The notes: generated by a model not told the origin, from the letters alone. 63,690 nucleotides of DNA from an uncultured Lactobacillus sp. (GCF_948948975.1 NZ_CARBVX010000012.1:1-63690); one strand, 5' to 3'; shown: positions 1 through 9,687, counted from the first letter of the stretch. Program-made: numbers and translations.

Positions 1-1514
1 AATCCAGTAACGATATTTTTCTGCTCATTTACCTTAGTAACTACATCAGATACTTTGTTAGTTACATCAGTAATTTTAGGGATGGCAATTGTATTAACAG
101 TAGCACTTAGACCATCAATTGTTCCTTTCTGCTCTCTGATACTTGCGTTTAGTTCGGCAATATCTCCATCAGCTTTAGCAAGATTATCAGTAATTTGTTT
201 TTTAGCATCGTTTAAGCCACTTTGAGCTTCTTGAACTTGCTTTTTGATTTCATCTGGAGTGAGATCTCTTCTGATCCATTTTCCACTACCATCTTCTTGT
301 GCGGTAAATACCCACAATTCTGTAGAATTACCATTCTGTTTAAACCAAACATCATTAGGCTTAGCATTCTTTGGAGGCTCTACTACACTAGGCGGAAAAA
401 TAACTGTACCATCAGGTGCTTTCCGTGCTTGAAGTTCTTCAATAATTTGAGCGTAAGTACCTCTCCAGCTAATTGCTGAATCAGTAGACGATGTTTGATC
501 AGCTTTTGAAGTTGCTGAAAGTCCACCATTAAAATCAAGCGTGTAACTGTTATTAGGAACGATAAATTTATTACCTTGCTTGTCTTCTAACCGGAGCCAA
601 TCTCCAGCTTCAATAGCAGGATTACCGAACCAATTCAAGTTAAATGGATAAAAACTAATGTCTTTAATTTGCTCCCAAATATTATTTAGCCGATCAGGCG
701 TCATAATGTTATTCTCTAGCTTAATTTGCGAACCACTAGTATCACCAACTTGATAAGTTTTTGTCTCTTCAGTGTTCTCGCCATCTCTAGTTTTAGTAGT
801 AATAACCGTTTGACACTGAATACCACCAATTTTATATGGTGCTTCATTCTTAGTTAGGCCTGCTTGTTCATATTGACTAGGATCTAATTCATAATTAGGC
901 TCAGCAATTGTGCGAATAGTAAACAATCCTTGTCGATCAAATGTAGCGTAACCCGCGTATAATTGTGCAATCCAACCTAGAGCTTTTCTACAACTTTGGC
1001 CACTAATTGGAATAGGTAAATCAGCTTGATGTGGAAGCCGTGCTAAATCATCAGCATTAGCTTTAACTCCAGACTGAGCACAGATTTCTGCAATTATATC
1101 TAAAACCTTTGCTGGATATACTAATTTAGATTTATACTTACCCTCTAATCCAAAAAATCTATCACTAGCACTAATAGATGTTAAATTATTATTTCGATCC
1201 ATCTTGATTTCGCTGGATATAATAAAAACGCCTAATGGTTCATAAATATAGCCTTTAGACGTTTTTATTCCAATACTAGGACGGACTTCCATTCCTAGCT
1301 TCAATCCTTCAACAAGATGAGAAAATTCAATCTGCACATTATTAGAGTACGTAGAACCAATTGAAAATGTATCTCCGGTATATGCTCCCGAATCATATTT
1401 CAAACTATTGATATCAGTAGCTTCATAGGTCTTACCATTAACAACTACTTTAATATCTAAAGTTCGTTGTGTAGCTCGCCACGCATCTTGAACTTCTTTG
1501 ATTTGTTTTAGCAT
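1..1514 (-). CDS. Phage tail-associated minor structural protein, N-terminal part (runs off the window)
   Basis: The reading frame is open from an ATG at 1514 to the window edge, so about 504 residues are visible and the C-terminus is missing. The start follows a good ribosome site (GGAGGTG). The order after tape measure and a small DUF6711-like protein, and the general look, fit the Gram-positive phage minor structural (tail-tip, Tal-like) protein that links the tail tube to the receptor-binding apparatus. The last 80 visible residues (from about 420) are rich in A, K, Q, D and E and look like a coiled coil, perhaps leading into a fibre part. Function is inferred from position and family resemblance; no catalytic motif is seen in the visible part. 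Confidence 0.75.
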   Translation of the reverse strand, partial: MLKQIKEVQDAWRATQRTLDIKVVVNGKTYEATDINSLKYDSGAYTGDTFSIGSTYSNNVQIEFSHLVEGLKLGMEVRPSIGIKTSKGYIYEPLGVFIISSEIKMDRNNNLTSISASDRFFGLEGKYKSKLVYPAKVLDIIAEICAQSGVKANADDLARLPHQADLPIPISGQSCRKALGWIAQLYAGYATFDRQGLFTIRTIAEPNYELDPSQYEQAGLTKNEAPYKIGGIQCQTVITTKTRDGENTEETKTYQVGDTSGSQIKLENNIMTPDRLNNIWEQIKDISFYPFNLNWFGNPAIEAGDWLRLEDKQGNKFIVPNNSYTLDFNGGLSATSKADQTSSTDSAISWRGTYAQIIEELQARKAPDGTVIFPPSVVEPPKNAKPNDVWFKQNGNSTELWVFTAQEDGSGKWIRRDLTPDEIKKQVQEAQSGLNDAKKQITDNLAKADGDIAELNASIREQKGTIDGLSATVNTIAIPKITDVTNKVSDVVTKVNEQKNIVTG

Positions 1515-1525
1515 TCTTTCACCTC

Positions 1526-1882
1526 CTACTGTTCAATTAAATCAAACGAAAGACCTTTCCATACTGGTACGGAATCTACAAAAGAATAGACGGGTGCAGT
1601 TCGGTCACCAACATAAAAAGTGCCCGATTTATTTTGGCCTGTTTCTGGATCCAGATATTCAACATTAAAGAACTCAGCTTTAACAGAGGCTAAAATTTTG
1701 GCACATTCAGACACAGTTAGAGCGCCAAAGGATAAATTTATTTTACGTTTTGTGGCAACTCTATCTCTATGTAAAAGACCTTGTGCATCTCGAGTTGCTT
1801 TAGCATCTATGTCTTGAATAGCAATTTGCATATTTTGCGGGGCAGGATTAACCACTGTCCCGGAAATTTTTAAAGAATACAA
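1526..1882 (-). CDS. Small tail protein, DUF6711-like
   Basis: This 118-residue protein lies between the tape measure gene and the tail-tip gene. The order of its conserved stretches (IQDIDAKATRDAQG, VATKRKINLSFG, FFNVEYLDPETG, GTFYVGDRTAP) resembles the DUF6711 family of short tail proteins found at the same place in other Firmicute phages. The family has no established activity; a distal-tail or tail-tip scaffold role is an inference from synteny. It begins 18 bases after the tape measure stop and ends 11 bases before the next start, so it is part of the late tail operon. Confidence 0.7.
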   Translation of the reverse strand: MYSLKISGTVVNPAPQNMQIAIQDIDAKATRDAQGLLHRDRVATKRKINLSFGALTVSECAKILASVKAEFFNVEYLDPETGQNKSGTFYVGDRTAPVYSFVDSVPVWKGLSFDLIEQ

Positions 1883-1900
1883 TCACTCATTTCCTCCTTT

Positions 1901-4900
1901 TTAGAGATTCAACATATTTCTACCATTTCTTTGATTAATGGCATTAATTCCTTTAATAGCATGTTCACCGAAGGACTCATCACCAATTTTTACAGAGAGA
2001 TGTAAATCAATTGGTTTTCCATTGTTGCTATTAATATTTTGCATTTGAAGAGCTTGGATAATCGCATTTACTAACTCTGTACTCATCTCCTTGAAGCCTC
2101 CACTTTTCATTGTGGAAGTATTGGACTGATTTTCAGCATAAATAGAGTCATTGCTAATTGAGTTTCTATTTAGAGACGTAGGGAGTTGTAAGCCACTACC
2201 AAAGTTATTATTCATAAAAGCAATAGCTTCATTAATTCTTCTCATACCTAATTCACGGTTAGTTAACGGAATTACCATTTCTGGCTTGTCGCCTTCACCG
2301 ATTTCATAGAAACCGTGTTTAGCAATTAATCCACCATCTTCATAACCGTGACCATGACCAATTACAGCCAGCATATCCGATCCATACCGATGCTTTGCAT
2401 AATTGATGGCAGCAAGCATGTTGTCGTATCCATTGAAGATGTTACCGTGACCAGGGAATTTATAAGCGTTAAAAGTTGCAGAGATAGTTTGCAACAATCC
2501 TTTTGCCAAGTCTCCTGTTAAGGTGTTGATATCCGTATAACCGCCTTGTACAGCATGTTCATTACCACCAGACTCAGTTTGGATTTGACGAACCCATGCA
2601 TTTACATATGCTGGTGTTGCAGGTAGACCATTCTTGCGCAATGCTTTCTTAACAGCACTACGCCAACCTTCCGCACCCGGCCCTGTTTGATGAGTTGCAC
2701 CACCAAATTGATTGATAACTTTCTTAGCCCAATTCATCATGCCTTTCTTTTCTTGATGAACAGCGCCTTTAGCAAACTTTAATGAAGCGTCGCCTAAACT
2801 CCAATCATAGGTGACAAATTTATCAATAATGTAGTTAACTAATCGTTCTGGATGAGCTATATCATCAGTAACTTTTTCAAGTTCTTCCATTACACCATCA
2901 ACAAAATTGCCAACCCCATCAAATATATTCCCAAAATTTAGGTTTCCAAGAGCGCTACTAATTCCGCTAAAGATACCACTAAAATCGAAATTAAAGTTAC
3001 CTATACCACCAGCATATTTGGGAACCATAGCTGCTAATTCATTAGCCGTATCAGTTGCAGTTTTAACTTTTGTGCCAGCTGGCAAGTAAGTTAACAAATT
3101 ACGTTCAGCTGGGAATAAACCTTGTTCTCCGTTAGGTAATTCATAACTTTCCCGATAAGTGTCTCCGGCTTGATCATTAACCAGTGCTAAACCACCTGGG
3201 TGATTATCTGTACCGGTTGCATAGGAATTCCAGTTGAAGAAACCCCAACCAATGGATCCACCACCAAGCTTACCGAGTACCCAGTTGATACCATCTCTAA
3301 TTTTATTAGTAGCATTTTGAACTGGTTTAACAATTGCATTTACAACTTTCCGAACAGCACTACTAATGTTGTAGATACCGTCCCTAATTCCATCACCAAT
3401 AGTTCTACCAAGAGTACCAGCCCAGGATCCTAAGGTTCTTGAAGTGTTATGTCTGAAACTAGATACCCAACTTCCTAATCGCTCACCGGCATTTCGTGCT
3501 GAGTTATAAGCATTGCCAATGCCATTATCAACGTGACCACCCAAGCCACCAGCCCAGCTAGAAATACTGCTATTCGCATTTCCAAAGAAGCTACGTGTCC
3601 AACTAGATAGTTTGCTACCCGCATTAGTAGCTCCTGAACGTGATGATTCAGAACCGTTATTAATGTGATCGCCTAGTCTTTCAGCCCAAGATCTTACCAG
3701 TCCACTAGCTGATTCTCTGAAGCCTGTAGTCCAATTCTTGATCTTAGTCCCAGCATTCTTAGCCATTGCTTGACCATTTTCAACACTGTTATTCACGTCA
3801 GAACCAATTTGAGAAGACCAATCATGAACCTTCTTTTTAGCATCGCTAATAAAGTCAGTAGACCATTCTTTTACTTTATCTCCAGCTTGTTTAGCTAATT
3901 TCTTACCTTTATCTACATCTTTATGAATGTTAGAACCGATATTTTGTGCCCAAGATTTAATATCTTTCTTTGCACCAGAAATAAAATTAGTGGACCATTT
4001 ATGAATATTAGAGCTAGCAGTTTGAACATCTTTTTTGCCTTTAGAAATATTGGTATTAATATCCTTACCAACGGACTTAGCCCAAGAGGTAAAGTTATCT
4101 AAGATTTCATGAGATTTAAAACCTATTGCTTCAACCCAGTCTTTAGGCTTCTTGCCTTTGCCGTATTTAGACCAACCATCACCAAATTTAGAGGCACCAA
4201 CACCGCCCCATTTACCGATTAATGAGCCAATTTGTTGTCCTACGGCTGCACCTAAGGGGCCACCGAACCAGAGTCCAATAGCACCACCAACTGCACCACC
4301 AATTCCAGAACCAAAATCTGCAAATTTTTCTTCTTTGTTATTAGCTTTGATTCCTTTGTAGATATCAATTCCTGAAGTTACAGCAATCATAGCACCAGAT
4401 AAGCCAGTACCAAGTTTTTGCCCCAGCTTCATTGGTTCGCCAGATTGTATTGAAGAGCGAGCAGATTTAAGAAAATCGGTCTTGGCAAGATTACTATCCT
4501 GCCAGCCTTTATTTACTTCACCCCAAAGATCTTTTATGTGGTTATAGCCACCCTTGATATTTTCAAAACTCAACTTAGCAAGTTCTTTAATATTAGTTAT
4601 TGGGTGCTTTGCAAATTCAATTGCTACTCCTAATAAATCATCAGCATACTTTGCAGCAGCTTTCAATTTATCAAACTTGAGCATTGCAAGAATCTTCAGA
4701 GTATCAGTAAAGCTTTGAATTCCAGCAATAGTAGCTTTAGCAACTTTAATACCTAAAAGCGTAAGTAACGTTGCAGTCATGATCTTAACGGCTGTTTGAT
4801 GATGATCTATCCAATCAGATAATCCTTCAAGTGCTTTAGTTAAAAGCTTCAAGGCTTCTACAATTGCAAAACCGGCTATTTTAGCTAATGGCTTAATAAA

Positions 4901-7900
4901 GCTATCAAAGAACCATTCTAAAACTGGTTCCGCTGCTTTAATTACACTATGTACAACTTTAAGAGCTGCAGCTAAAGCATTTAAGAACTCAGGAATTACT
5001 TTAGTAATCGTGAAACCTGCAAGTGGAAGCAAAACATTCTTATATGCCCAAGATAATCCATCCCAAACATCTTTGGTCACTGGTCGAATAGCTTTTAGCA
5101 GATTATCAATTGACTGAAGCAATGGAGTGAAATCAAGCTTCTTAGCCCAGTTTGCAGTATACGTTGCCATATCGCCAAGTGATCCAAGCATGTCATCTAC
5201 CATACCGAGCAAAGTTTTAAAGATAGAAGTTCCAACATTTCCATGTTGCCACGCTTTATCAAATTGACCAGCTAAATTGCCAATAGTGTTTCCTACACCA
5301 GTTACAATTTGAATAATATGACTCCAAATTGAAACGCCTAAGTTGGAGTGTTTCCATGCTTCATCAATTGATGTAACTATATGTTTATAAGTATCAAGTA
5401 TATTATTCAGTGCATTTAGCCATGCTTGCCATAGTCTAGTTTCGGCATTTCCATGTTGCCACGCCTCATCAAAAGACTTAGCAATATCGCCAACAAACTC
5501 AACTAACTTAGTAGCTAAATCAAGCAAATTAGCAAAAATTCTCTTACCAAGATCACCAGTATTCCATGCATCACGAAACGCTTGAGCTATATGATGGATA
5601 GCTTCAAGAACATTATTGAGAGAATTGAAGATAGTCTGAATAAACTTAGTTCCTCGGCCACTCTCTTCCCATGCTTCAGCAAAAGCTAGGGAAATGTCGC
5701 CAATGATATTCAGCATATCGGCTAAAAGTTGAAGTAAATTCTCTATTACTTTTTGTCCTGTTCCATTGTCCCAAACATGTAAGAAAGAATTACCTACATC
5801 CCCTAATAAGCGCTTAATCTCGGTCCATGAATACTTGGCTGCATCAACAACAGCTTGACCTTTTTCATCCCAAGCCTTCTTCATAGGATCAAAGATTTCG
5901 CCTAAAACCTTTTTGACTTTATTAGCAGCATCAATAGCATTTTGGGATGCAACTAATGGAACATTCCAGTCAAGACCTTGATTCCCACCTGCCTCACTAT
6001 CATCTACTCCGGGATTATCAAAAATAGGTGTATCTTGCTTTTGCTGTGGGGTAAATTTTTCTAGTGGTTGAGCTTCAAAGCTGTCATTATCTTGATTGTT
6101 TTTATTGTTATCAAGAATGTTTAGCTCATCAAAGCCCATTAGTGATGCTTGAAGGTCTTCATTAGCTTTCTTTGTATCTTCAAAAGCTTTTTTAGCTTGT
6201 TCGTTAGATGCTTTTATTCTTTCATTTTCTGCTGCAACGGCTGCCGCACCTTGACGATTAGCTTGAGCAATTTGCTGATTAGCACGTTGAACTGCTTTAG
6301 CTTGTTCTTGCTGTTGTTTTTTAACAGCCTCATTAGCTTTACTTGCAGCCTTTGAAGTATCATTCATTGCCTGTACTTGATCGTACAAACCATGAGCACC
6401 GCTTCTAGCACTCGACAAACTCATTCCTGTTAACGCAGAAGTAAATTGAGCAATCCATGCAGTTGCTTTTTGCAATGAATTCATAAGAGCATTTATAGCA
6501 GGTAAAACATAACTATAAATCGGATAAAACGCCGTTAATAGATTTACCTTGATTGCATTAAAACTACTTGCAAATTGTCGGTTAGTCATTAATGCTGCAC
6601 CCATACCTTGGGCAAGCATCATAATTGCTTGGTAGAGCAGAGTAAACACAATTAATTGACTGGCTAACATTCGAATTGCCATTCGAACGCCCTTTAGTCG
6701 TTCACTTAAAACTGAAGCGCCTGATCCAGCTTTCCGTATAGAAGAATTTCCACTATTACCAAATCGTCTAAGAGATGAATTAACATTAGAAATAGTATTT
6801 TTTAGCCTGCTAAACTTAGAACCAAGATTTGAGACATTTCTGTTTTCTTCAGCTAATTCAGTATTAATTCGTGAAGAACTGTTTCTTAACTCATCTCCAC
6901 GTGCACTGACGTATGTATATGCCTTTGCTAACTCATTACTTCGGGCAACTAATCTTCTGTACTCAGCCTCAGCATTCTTAAGCTCTTTATTAGTACCAGA
7001 AGATCGGCCAAGAGTCGCATCATTATCCCTCATTTCAGCAATAGAACGTCTAATTCGTTCGATCTTGCCTTCCGTTTGATCCATTTCACGCTCAATGCGT
7101 CTTAATGAGTTGGGAACAGTATCAAGCTCCTGCGACATTTCCTGTGCAAGAGCCTTAGCTTGAGTCTGATACCGTTCCATCTTAATTTGAGCGTCAGCAA
7201 TTTGATCATCTAATCTCATTGCTTTAACTTTACTACCCTGCTTGCTCATATCCAGATTGTCTCGATTAGCTGTTAAAGTAGCAATTCTCCGTTGCATTGA
7301 TCGAGCCTGTTCCATCTTCTCGTTGATGTGAGTTACTAAGCTATCAACTTCTTTTTTAGCTCGAGATGCTTCAGCTTGTATTTCATCATCAATACCTAAA
7401 TCAACAGGACGCTTTGGCAGATAACTCTGAATTTGTTTTTCTTGATAGTTATCAAAGCTTGAGTAGTCACTCTGTGAAGGGGACTTTAATGTTTCTTTTA
7501 CTTGTGTTTGTGATTTAGGCTTAGAAATATCTTTTACTACATCATGAGCTGCACTAGTTTGTTGTGCAATTCGTTGTTGCATATTAGAGGCTTCTTGCAA
7601 TCGAGCTGTTAAACTATCCAGACTTTTTTCTGACTGATTAACAGCTTCTTTAGAGCTTTCAGCTTGTTCCTTATTTCCTTGAACAATCTTATCCGTAACC
7701 TCATTTTGAGTATTAAGAGTCTGTTCAAGTAATTTTTGTTTAGCTTCTTCCGCTTCACTACGTTGACGAACCTCTTCTTTAACATTTCCATTAGCTCTTG
7801 AAGTACTTTCGTTCATTGATTGCTGAAATTTATCTAAATTATTTTGCATCTTATATTGCATATCACTTGTTTTTTGCACAATAAGATTAGTTAATTCATC

Positions 7901-7963
7901 AACCTTTTGAATGACATCCCCATAATTTGCTCTAAATCTTAACTCAAGTTCTTCTAGATCCAT
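1901..7963 (-). CDS. Tail tape measure protein with a C-terminal lytic transglycosylase-like domain
   Basis: At 2020 residues this is the longest gene and sits just after the tail chaperone pair, as tape measures do. Residues 1-400 are highly charged coiled coil. A hydrophobic stretch lies near 428-460 and a glycine-zipper-like stretch near 1205-1265. Residues about 730-939 are six tandem units of 35 residues, each starting near AW. Residues 1293-1512 are five tandem units of 44 residues starting SWA or similar. Around residue 1797 the motif QTESGG, followed by GLLQTI and a later H-G-Y region, matches a soluble lytic transglycosylase fold with Glu1797 as the likely acid. The protein should set tail length and aid DNA entry through the cell wall. 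Its ATG overlaps the stop of the preceding frame by one base. Confidence 0.93.
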   Translation of the reverse strand: MDLEELELRFRANYGDVIQKVDELTNLIVQKTSDMQYKMQNNLDKFQQSMNESTSRANGNVKEEVRQRSEAEEAKQKLLEQTLNTQNEVTDKIVQGNKEQAESSKEAVNQSEKSLDSLTARLQEASNMQQRIAQQTSAAHDVVKDISKPKSQTQVKETLKSPSQSDYSSFDNYQEKQIQSYLPKRPVDLGIDDEIQAEASRAKKEVDSLVTHINEKMEQARSMQRRIATLTANRDNLDMSKQGSKVKAMRLDDQIADAQIKMERYQTQAKALAQEMSQELDTVPNSLRRIEREMDQTEGKIERIRRSIAEMRDNDATLGRSSGTNKELKNAEAEYRRLVARSNELAKAYTYVSARGDELRNSSSRINTELAEENRNVSNLGSKFSRLKNTISNVNSSLRRFGNSGNSSIRKAGSGASVLSERLKGVRMAIRMLASQLIVFTLLYQAIMMLAQGMGAALMTNRQFASSFNAIKVNLLTAFYPIYSYVLPAINALMNSLQKATAWIAQFTSALTGMSLSSARSGAHGLYDQVQAMNDTSKAASKANEAVKKQQQEQAKAVQRANQQIAQANRQGAAAVAAENERIKASNEQAKKAFEDTKKANEDLQASLMGFDELNILDNNKNNQDNDSFEAQPLEKFTPQQKQDTPIFDNPGVDDSEAGGNQGLDWNVPLVASQNAIDAANKVKKVLGEIFDPMKKAWDEKGQAVVDAAKYSWTEIKRLLGDVGNSFLHVWDNGTGQKVIENLLQLLADMLNIIGDISLAFAEAWEESGRGTKFIQTIFNSLNNVLEAIHHIAQAFRDAWNTGDLGKRIFANLLDLATKLVEFVGDIAKSFDEAWQHGNAETRLWQAWLNALNNILDTYKHIVTSIDEAWKHSNLGVSIWSHIIQIVTGVGNTIGNLAGQFDKAWQHGNVGTSIFKTLLGMVDDMLGSLGDMATYTANWAKKLDFTPLLQSIDNLLKAIRPVTKDVWDGLSWAYKNVLLPLAGFTITKVIPEFLNALAAALKVVHSVIKAAEPVLEWFFDSFIKPLAKIAGFAIVEALKLLTKALEGLSDWIDHHQTAVKIMTATLLTLLGIKVAKATIAGIQSFTDTLKILAMLKFDKLKAAAKYADDLLGVAIEFAKHPITNIKELAKLSFENIKGGYNHIKDLWGEVNKGWQDSNLAKTDFLKSARSSIQSGEPMKLGQKLGTGLSGAMIAVTSGIDIYKGIKANNKEEKFADFGSGIGGAVGGAIGLWFGGPLGAAVGQQIGSLIGKWGGVGASKFGDGWSKYGKGKKPKDWVEAIGFKSHEILDNFTSWAKSVGKDINTNISKGKKDVQTASSNIHKWSTNFISGAKKDIKSWAQNIGSNIHKDVDKGKKLAKQAGDKVKEWSTDFISDAKKKVHDWSSQIGSDVNNSVENGQAMAKNAGTKIKNWTTGFRESASGLVRSWAERLGDHINNGSESSRSGATNAGSKLSSWTRSFFGNANSSISSWAGGLGGHVDNGIGNAYNSARNAGERLGSWVSSFRHNTSRTLGSWAGTLGRTIGDGIRDGIYNISSAVRKVVNAIVKPVQNATNKIRDGINWVLGKLGGGSIGWGFFNWNSYATGTDNHPGGLALVNDQAGDTYRESYELPNGEQGLFPAERNLLTYLPAGTKVKTATDTANELAAMVPKYAGGIGNFNFDFSGIFSGISSALGNLNFGNIFDGVGNFVDGVMEELEKVTDDIAHPERLVNYIIDKFVTYDWSLGDASLKFAKGAVHQEKKGMMNWAKKVINQFGGATHQTGPGAEGWRSAVKKALRKNGLPATPAYVNAWVRQIQTESGGNEHAVQGGYTDINTLTGDLAKGLLQTISATFNAYKFPGHGNIFNGYDNMLAAINYAKHRYGSDMLAVIGHGHGYEDGGLIAKHGFYEIGEGDKPEMVIPLTNRELGMRRINEAIAFMNNNFGSGLQLPTSLNRNSISNDSIYAENQSNTSTMKSGGFKEMSTELVNAIIQALQMQNINSNNGKPIDLHLSVKIGDESFGEHAIKGINAINQRNGRNMLNL

Positions 7964-8759
7964 TAATTTCCACCTCCTTTATCTTTATTAAATTGTTTGA
8001 TTTTCTGGGCTTGCTGCATAAAAATAATCTGATCTTTTTTCCAATCGGGTTCTTCCTCAGATATTTTATTTGTTTGATCCAAATTATCTTTCACAAATGG
8101 ATAAGCTTCTTCAACTTTGGGCATTTTTGCTGGATCGTTAAAAGCAAAAGCCATCATTTCGCTTAAACGATGATCCATATAAGCCTTAGCTCGTAAATCT
8201 TCTAATCGACGTTTTTCATTTGCTGAAATTTGGGTCATAATTTCACCAAAATCCATGTCCCAAAAATGATCAGCATCTATGCCTGATTCCACTGCGATTG
8301 GATACAGATGTCTAAATAGATCAGATACTGTCTCGAAACGATCTGCGTCTACATCAATTCGCTTTCTGCTTCTACTGGATCTAGAGTTACTTCGTCCGAT
8401 TCCGTATTGGTCTTTGTAGCCTTCTTCTTTTTCTTGCCGAAAAAACCAGATTCGTCAAATAGTTCCATTAATTCATTGAACAGATCCATAGTGGTATGAC
8501 CATCGTCTAAATATTTTTCAAATGCTTCAATAACTCGTTTGTCTGTTACACCATGATTTTGATTTGCACCTTGTAATACGATGAGAATTTCATTTACAGG
8601 AGGTAATTTATTTCCACCTTGTGAATCTATAAAAAGTGAAAGCATTGATTTACCTAACCGGCGTTCAATTTTAAAAATTTCACGGCCACCTAGTTTTAAA
8701 TTGAGTTCAAGATCACCTAGTTGTACTGTTTTAGTTGCTTTCTTAATTGTTGTTACCAT
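7963..8759 (-). CDS. Tail assembly chaperone long form (gpGT-like), made by -1 frameshift
   Basis: The frame ending at 7963 is open far upstream of its apparent GTG start (8292) and overlaps the end of the short chaperone. It is in the -1 frame relative to that gene. A correctly phased heptamer T TTT TTC lies at 8445-8439. A slip there joins 107 residues of the first frame to 158 of the second, giving about 265 residues. This is the classical layout of long-tailed phage chaperones that coat the tape measure before tail tube growth. The frameshift is inferred from sequence and family precedent. The second frame has no convincing ribosome site of its own. Confidence 0.8.
8349..8759 (-). CDS. 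Tail assembly chaperone short form (gpG-like)
   Basis: This 136-residue protein lies between the major tail protein and the tape measure, the place of gpG-type tail chaperones. It starts at the ATG at 8759. Its middle (LGGREIFKIERRLGKSMLSL) resembles the tail assembly chaperone family of Gram-positive siphoviruses, and its C-terminus is a Lys-rich then acidic tail translated over the frameshift signal. It should bind the tape measure and recruit tail tube subunits, and it is absent from the mature virion in studied relatives. Most ribosomes would finish here, with a minority shifting to make the long form. Confidence 0.8.
   Translation of the reverse strand: MVTTIKKATKTVQLGDLELNLKLGGREIFKIERRLGKSMLSLFIDSQGGNKLPPVNEILIVLQGANQNHGVTDKRVIEAFEKYLDDGHTTMDLFNELMELFDESGFFGKKKKKATKTNTESDEVTLDPVEAESELM
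8439..8445 (-). promoter_or_regulatory. Programmed -1 ribosomal frameshift heptamer
   Basis: On the coding strand the heptamer is T TTT TTC in the X XXY YYZ phase of the short chaperone frame (codons GGT TTT TTC). After a -1 slip the new frame runs through 158 codons without a stop to the start of the tape measure. An A-rich stretch (AAG AAA AAG AAG AAG) follows a few codons later and could add slippage. Confidence 0.72.
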
Positions 8760-8786
8760 AATTTCTCCTATTCATGTTTTATAAAA

Positions 8787-8815
8787 ATAGACGCAGGAAT
8801 CGAACCCACGCCTAT
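8787..8815 (-). terminator. tRNA-like T-arm minihelix with a U-run (probable terminator or processing hairpin)
   Basis: On the minus strand a 7-bp stem (ATAGGCG with CGTCTAT, one G-U) stacks on a 4-bp stem (TGGG with CCTG) closed by the seven-base loop TTCGATT, which is exactly a tRNA T-loop. TTTTT follows at once. There is no D or anticodon arm. It lies between the major tail protein and the chaperone genes, so it could lower expression of the distal tail genes relative to the tube protein. Confidence 0.6.
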
Positions 8816-8824
8816 CACTTTTTA

Positions 8825-9316
8825 TTACTTACCAGCTGATTGGCTTGCTCCTGCAGCAGTAAATGTAGGACCATCAGATACAGTAATAGTGATTGTATAG
8901 CCTAATGCACCGTTAACTGCTACTGAGCCAAATTTAATGTTGTATGATCCTTTCATCGTAGCAGTCATTCCATCGGGATACGTAACTTTCCATTGATATT
9001 GCTTTCTATCACCAGCCTCCTTTAGAGCTTTTGCAAAACTAGCACCCTTATATACTGCTTGGAATTGAACATTAGAAGCATTTTGAATACCTTCAACTTG
9101 CTTACGTCTATCATCTGCTAAAGTAGTTACATCGATTTTTTCAGTATCTCCACCCAATTCAGGGATGGTTTTAATATCAGCAATTTCTTCCCAAGATGAT
9201 CCATCTACTGATCTTTCGAGTTTTGTTCCTGTTCCTGCAAGACCTTCTGAATTATCAACTGCAAAACGTTGAAGGTCTAATGTTAATAAATCACTATAAA
9301 ATTTTACGTTGTTCAT
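8825..9316 (-). CDS. Major tail tube protein
   Basis: The 163-residue protein sits after the head-tail joining genes and before the chaperones, the standard place of the tail tube subunit. The central part (TKLERSVDGSSWEEIADIKTIPELGG, read in two pieces, then IDVTTLADDRRKQVEG) is typical of the phage major tail protein family, and the C-terminus is Ala/Thr/Ser rich. The N-terminus ends in LDLQRFA with F18-A19, the same motif as in the scaffold and capsid genes of this prophage. This suggests removal of the first 18 residues by the phage Prp-like protease. Cleavage is inferred, not seen. Confidence 0.85.
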   Translation of the reverse strand: MNNVKFYSDLLTLDLQRFAVDNSEGLAGTGTKLERSVDGSSWEEIADIKTIPELGGDTEKIDVTTLADDRRKQVEGIQNASNVQFQAVYKGASFAKALKEAGDRKQYQWKVTYPDGMTATMKGSYNIKFGSVAVNGALGYTITITVSDGPTFTAAGASQSAGK

Positions 9317-9318
9317 TT

Positions 9319-9687
9319 TTATCCTTTCTGATATACACGATGGCTAGTATTATCTACAATTCCTGTAAAAACTATGACCACACGTGATACTCCATTTAAA
9401 TCTTGGTCACCAACACTATTAGAAAAGCCCATTGCTGAAAATCTAGCAATGAGCCTTTCTTTTACATCAGTTAATGATCCATGGTCATTATATAAATCAA
9501 TTGTTATCTTCCATTCAGTGTCTGTCTCTTCTTGTTGCGCATTCCGTATATAAGAAGATTGACTAGTCGAATAAATAGCAGCTGGGAATGTTGTAAATTT
9601 ATCTGGATAAGATGGTGAAACTAGTTTTAATTCTGGTATAGATTTTAAAGTCTTAAATACTAGTGCTTTAACATTATAGATTTCCAT
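9319..9687 (-). CDS. Tail terminator / tail completion protein
   Basis: A 122-residue protein between the HK97 gp10-like gene and the tail tube gene. Its position, size and the pattern of an N-terminal helix followed by ITIDLYNDHG and a C-terminal VVIVFTG strand fit tail terminator proteins (gpU or SPP1 gp17 type), which cap the finished tail and join it to the head. It starts two bases after the stop of its neighbour, so the two are likely translated together. The assignment depends mainly on gene order. Confidence 0.6.
   Translation of the reverse strand: MEIYNVKALVFKTLKSIPELKLVSPSYPDKFTTFPAAIYSTSQSSYIRNAQQEETDTEWKITIDLYNDHGSLTDVKERLIARFSAMGFSNSVGDQDLNGVSRVVIVFTGIVDNTSHRVYQKG

Noticed and set aside
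222..479. Plus-strand frames over the tail-tip gene, and similar frames over tape measure, capsid and host genes
   Set aside because: They lie opposite long, well-supported minus-strand genes, have no ribosome sites and read as low-quality protein; they are shadows.
7963..8292. Independent 109-residue gene with GTG start
   Set aside because: The frame is open far upstream and in -1 phase with a slippery heptamer, so it is better read as the second half of a frameshift product.
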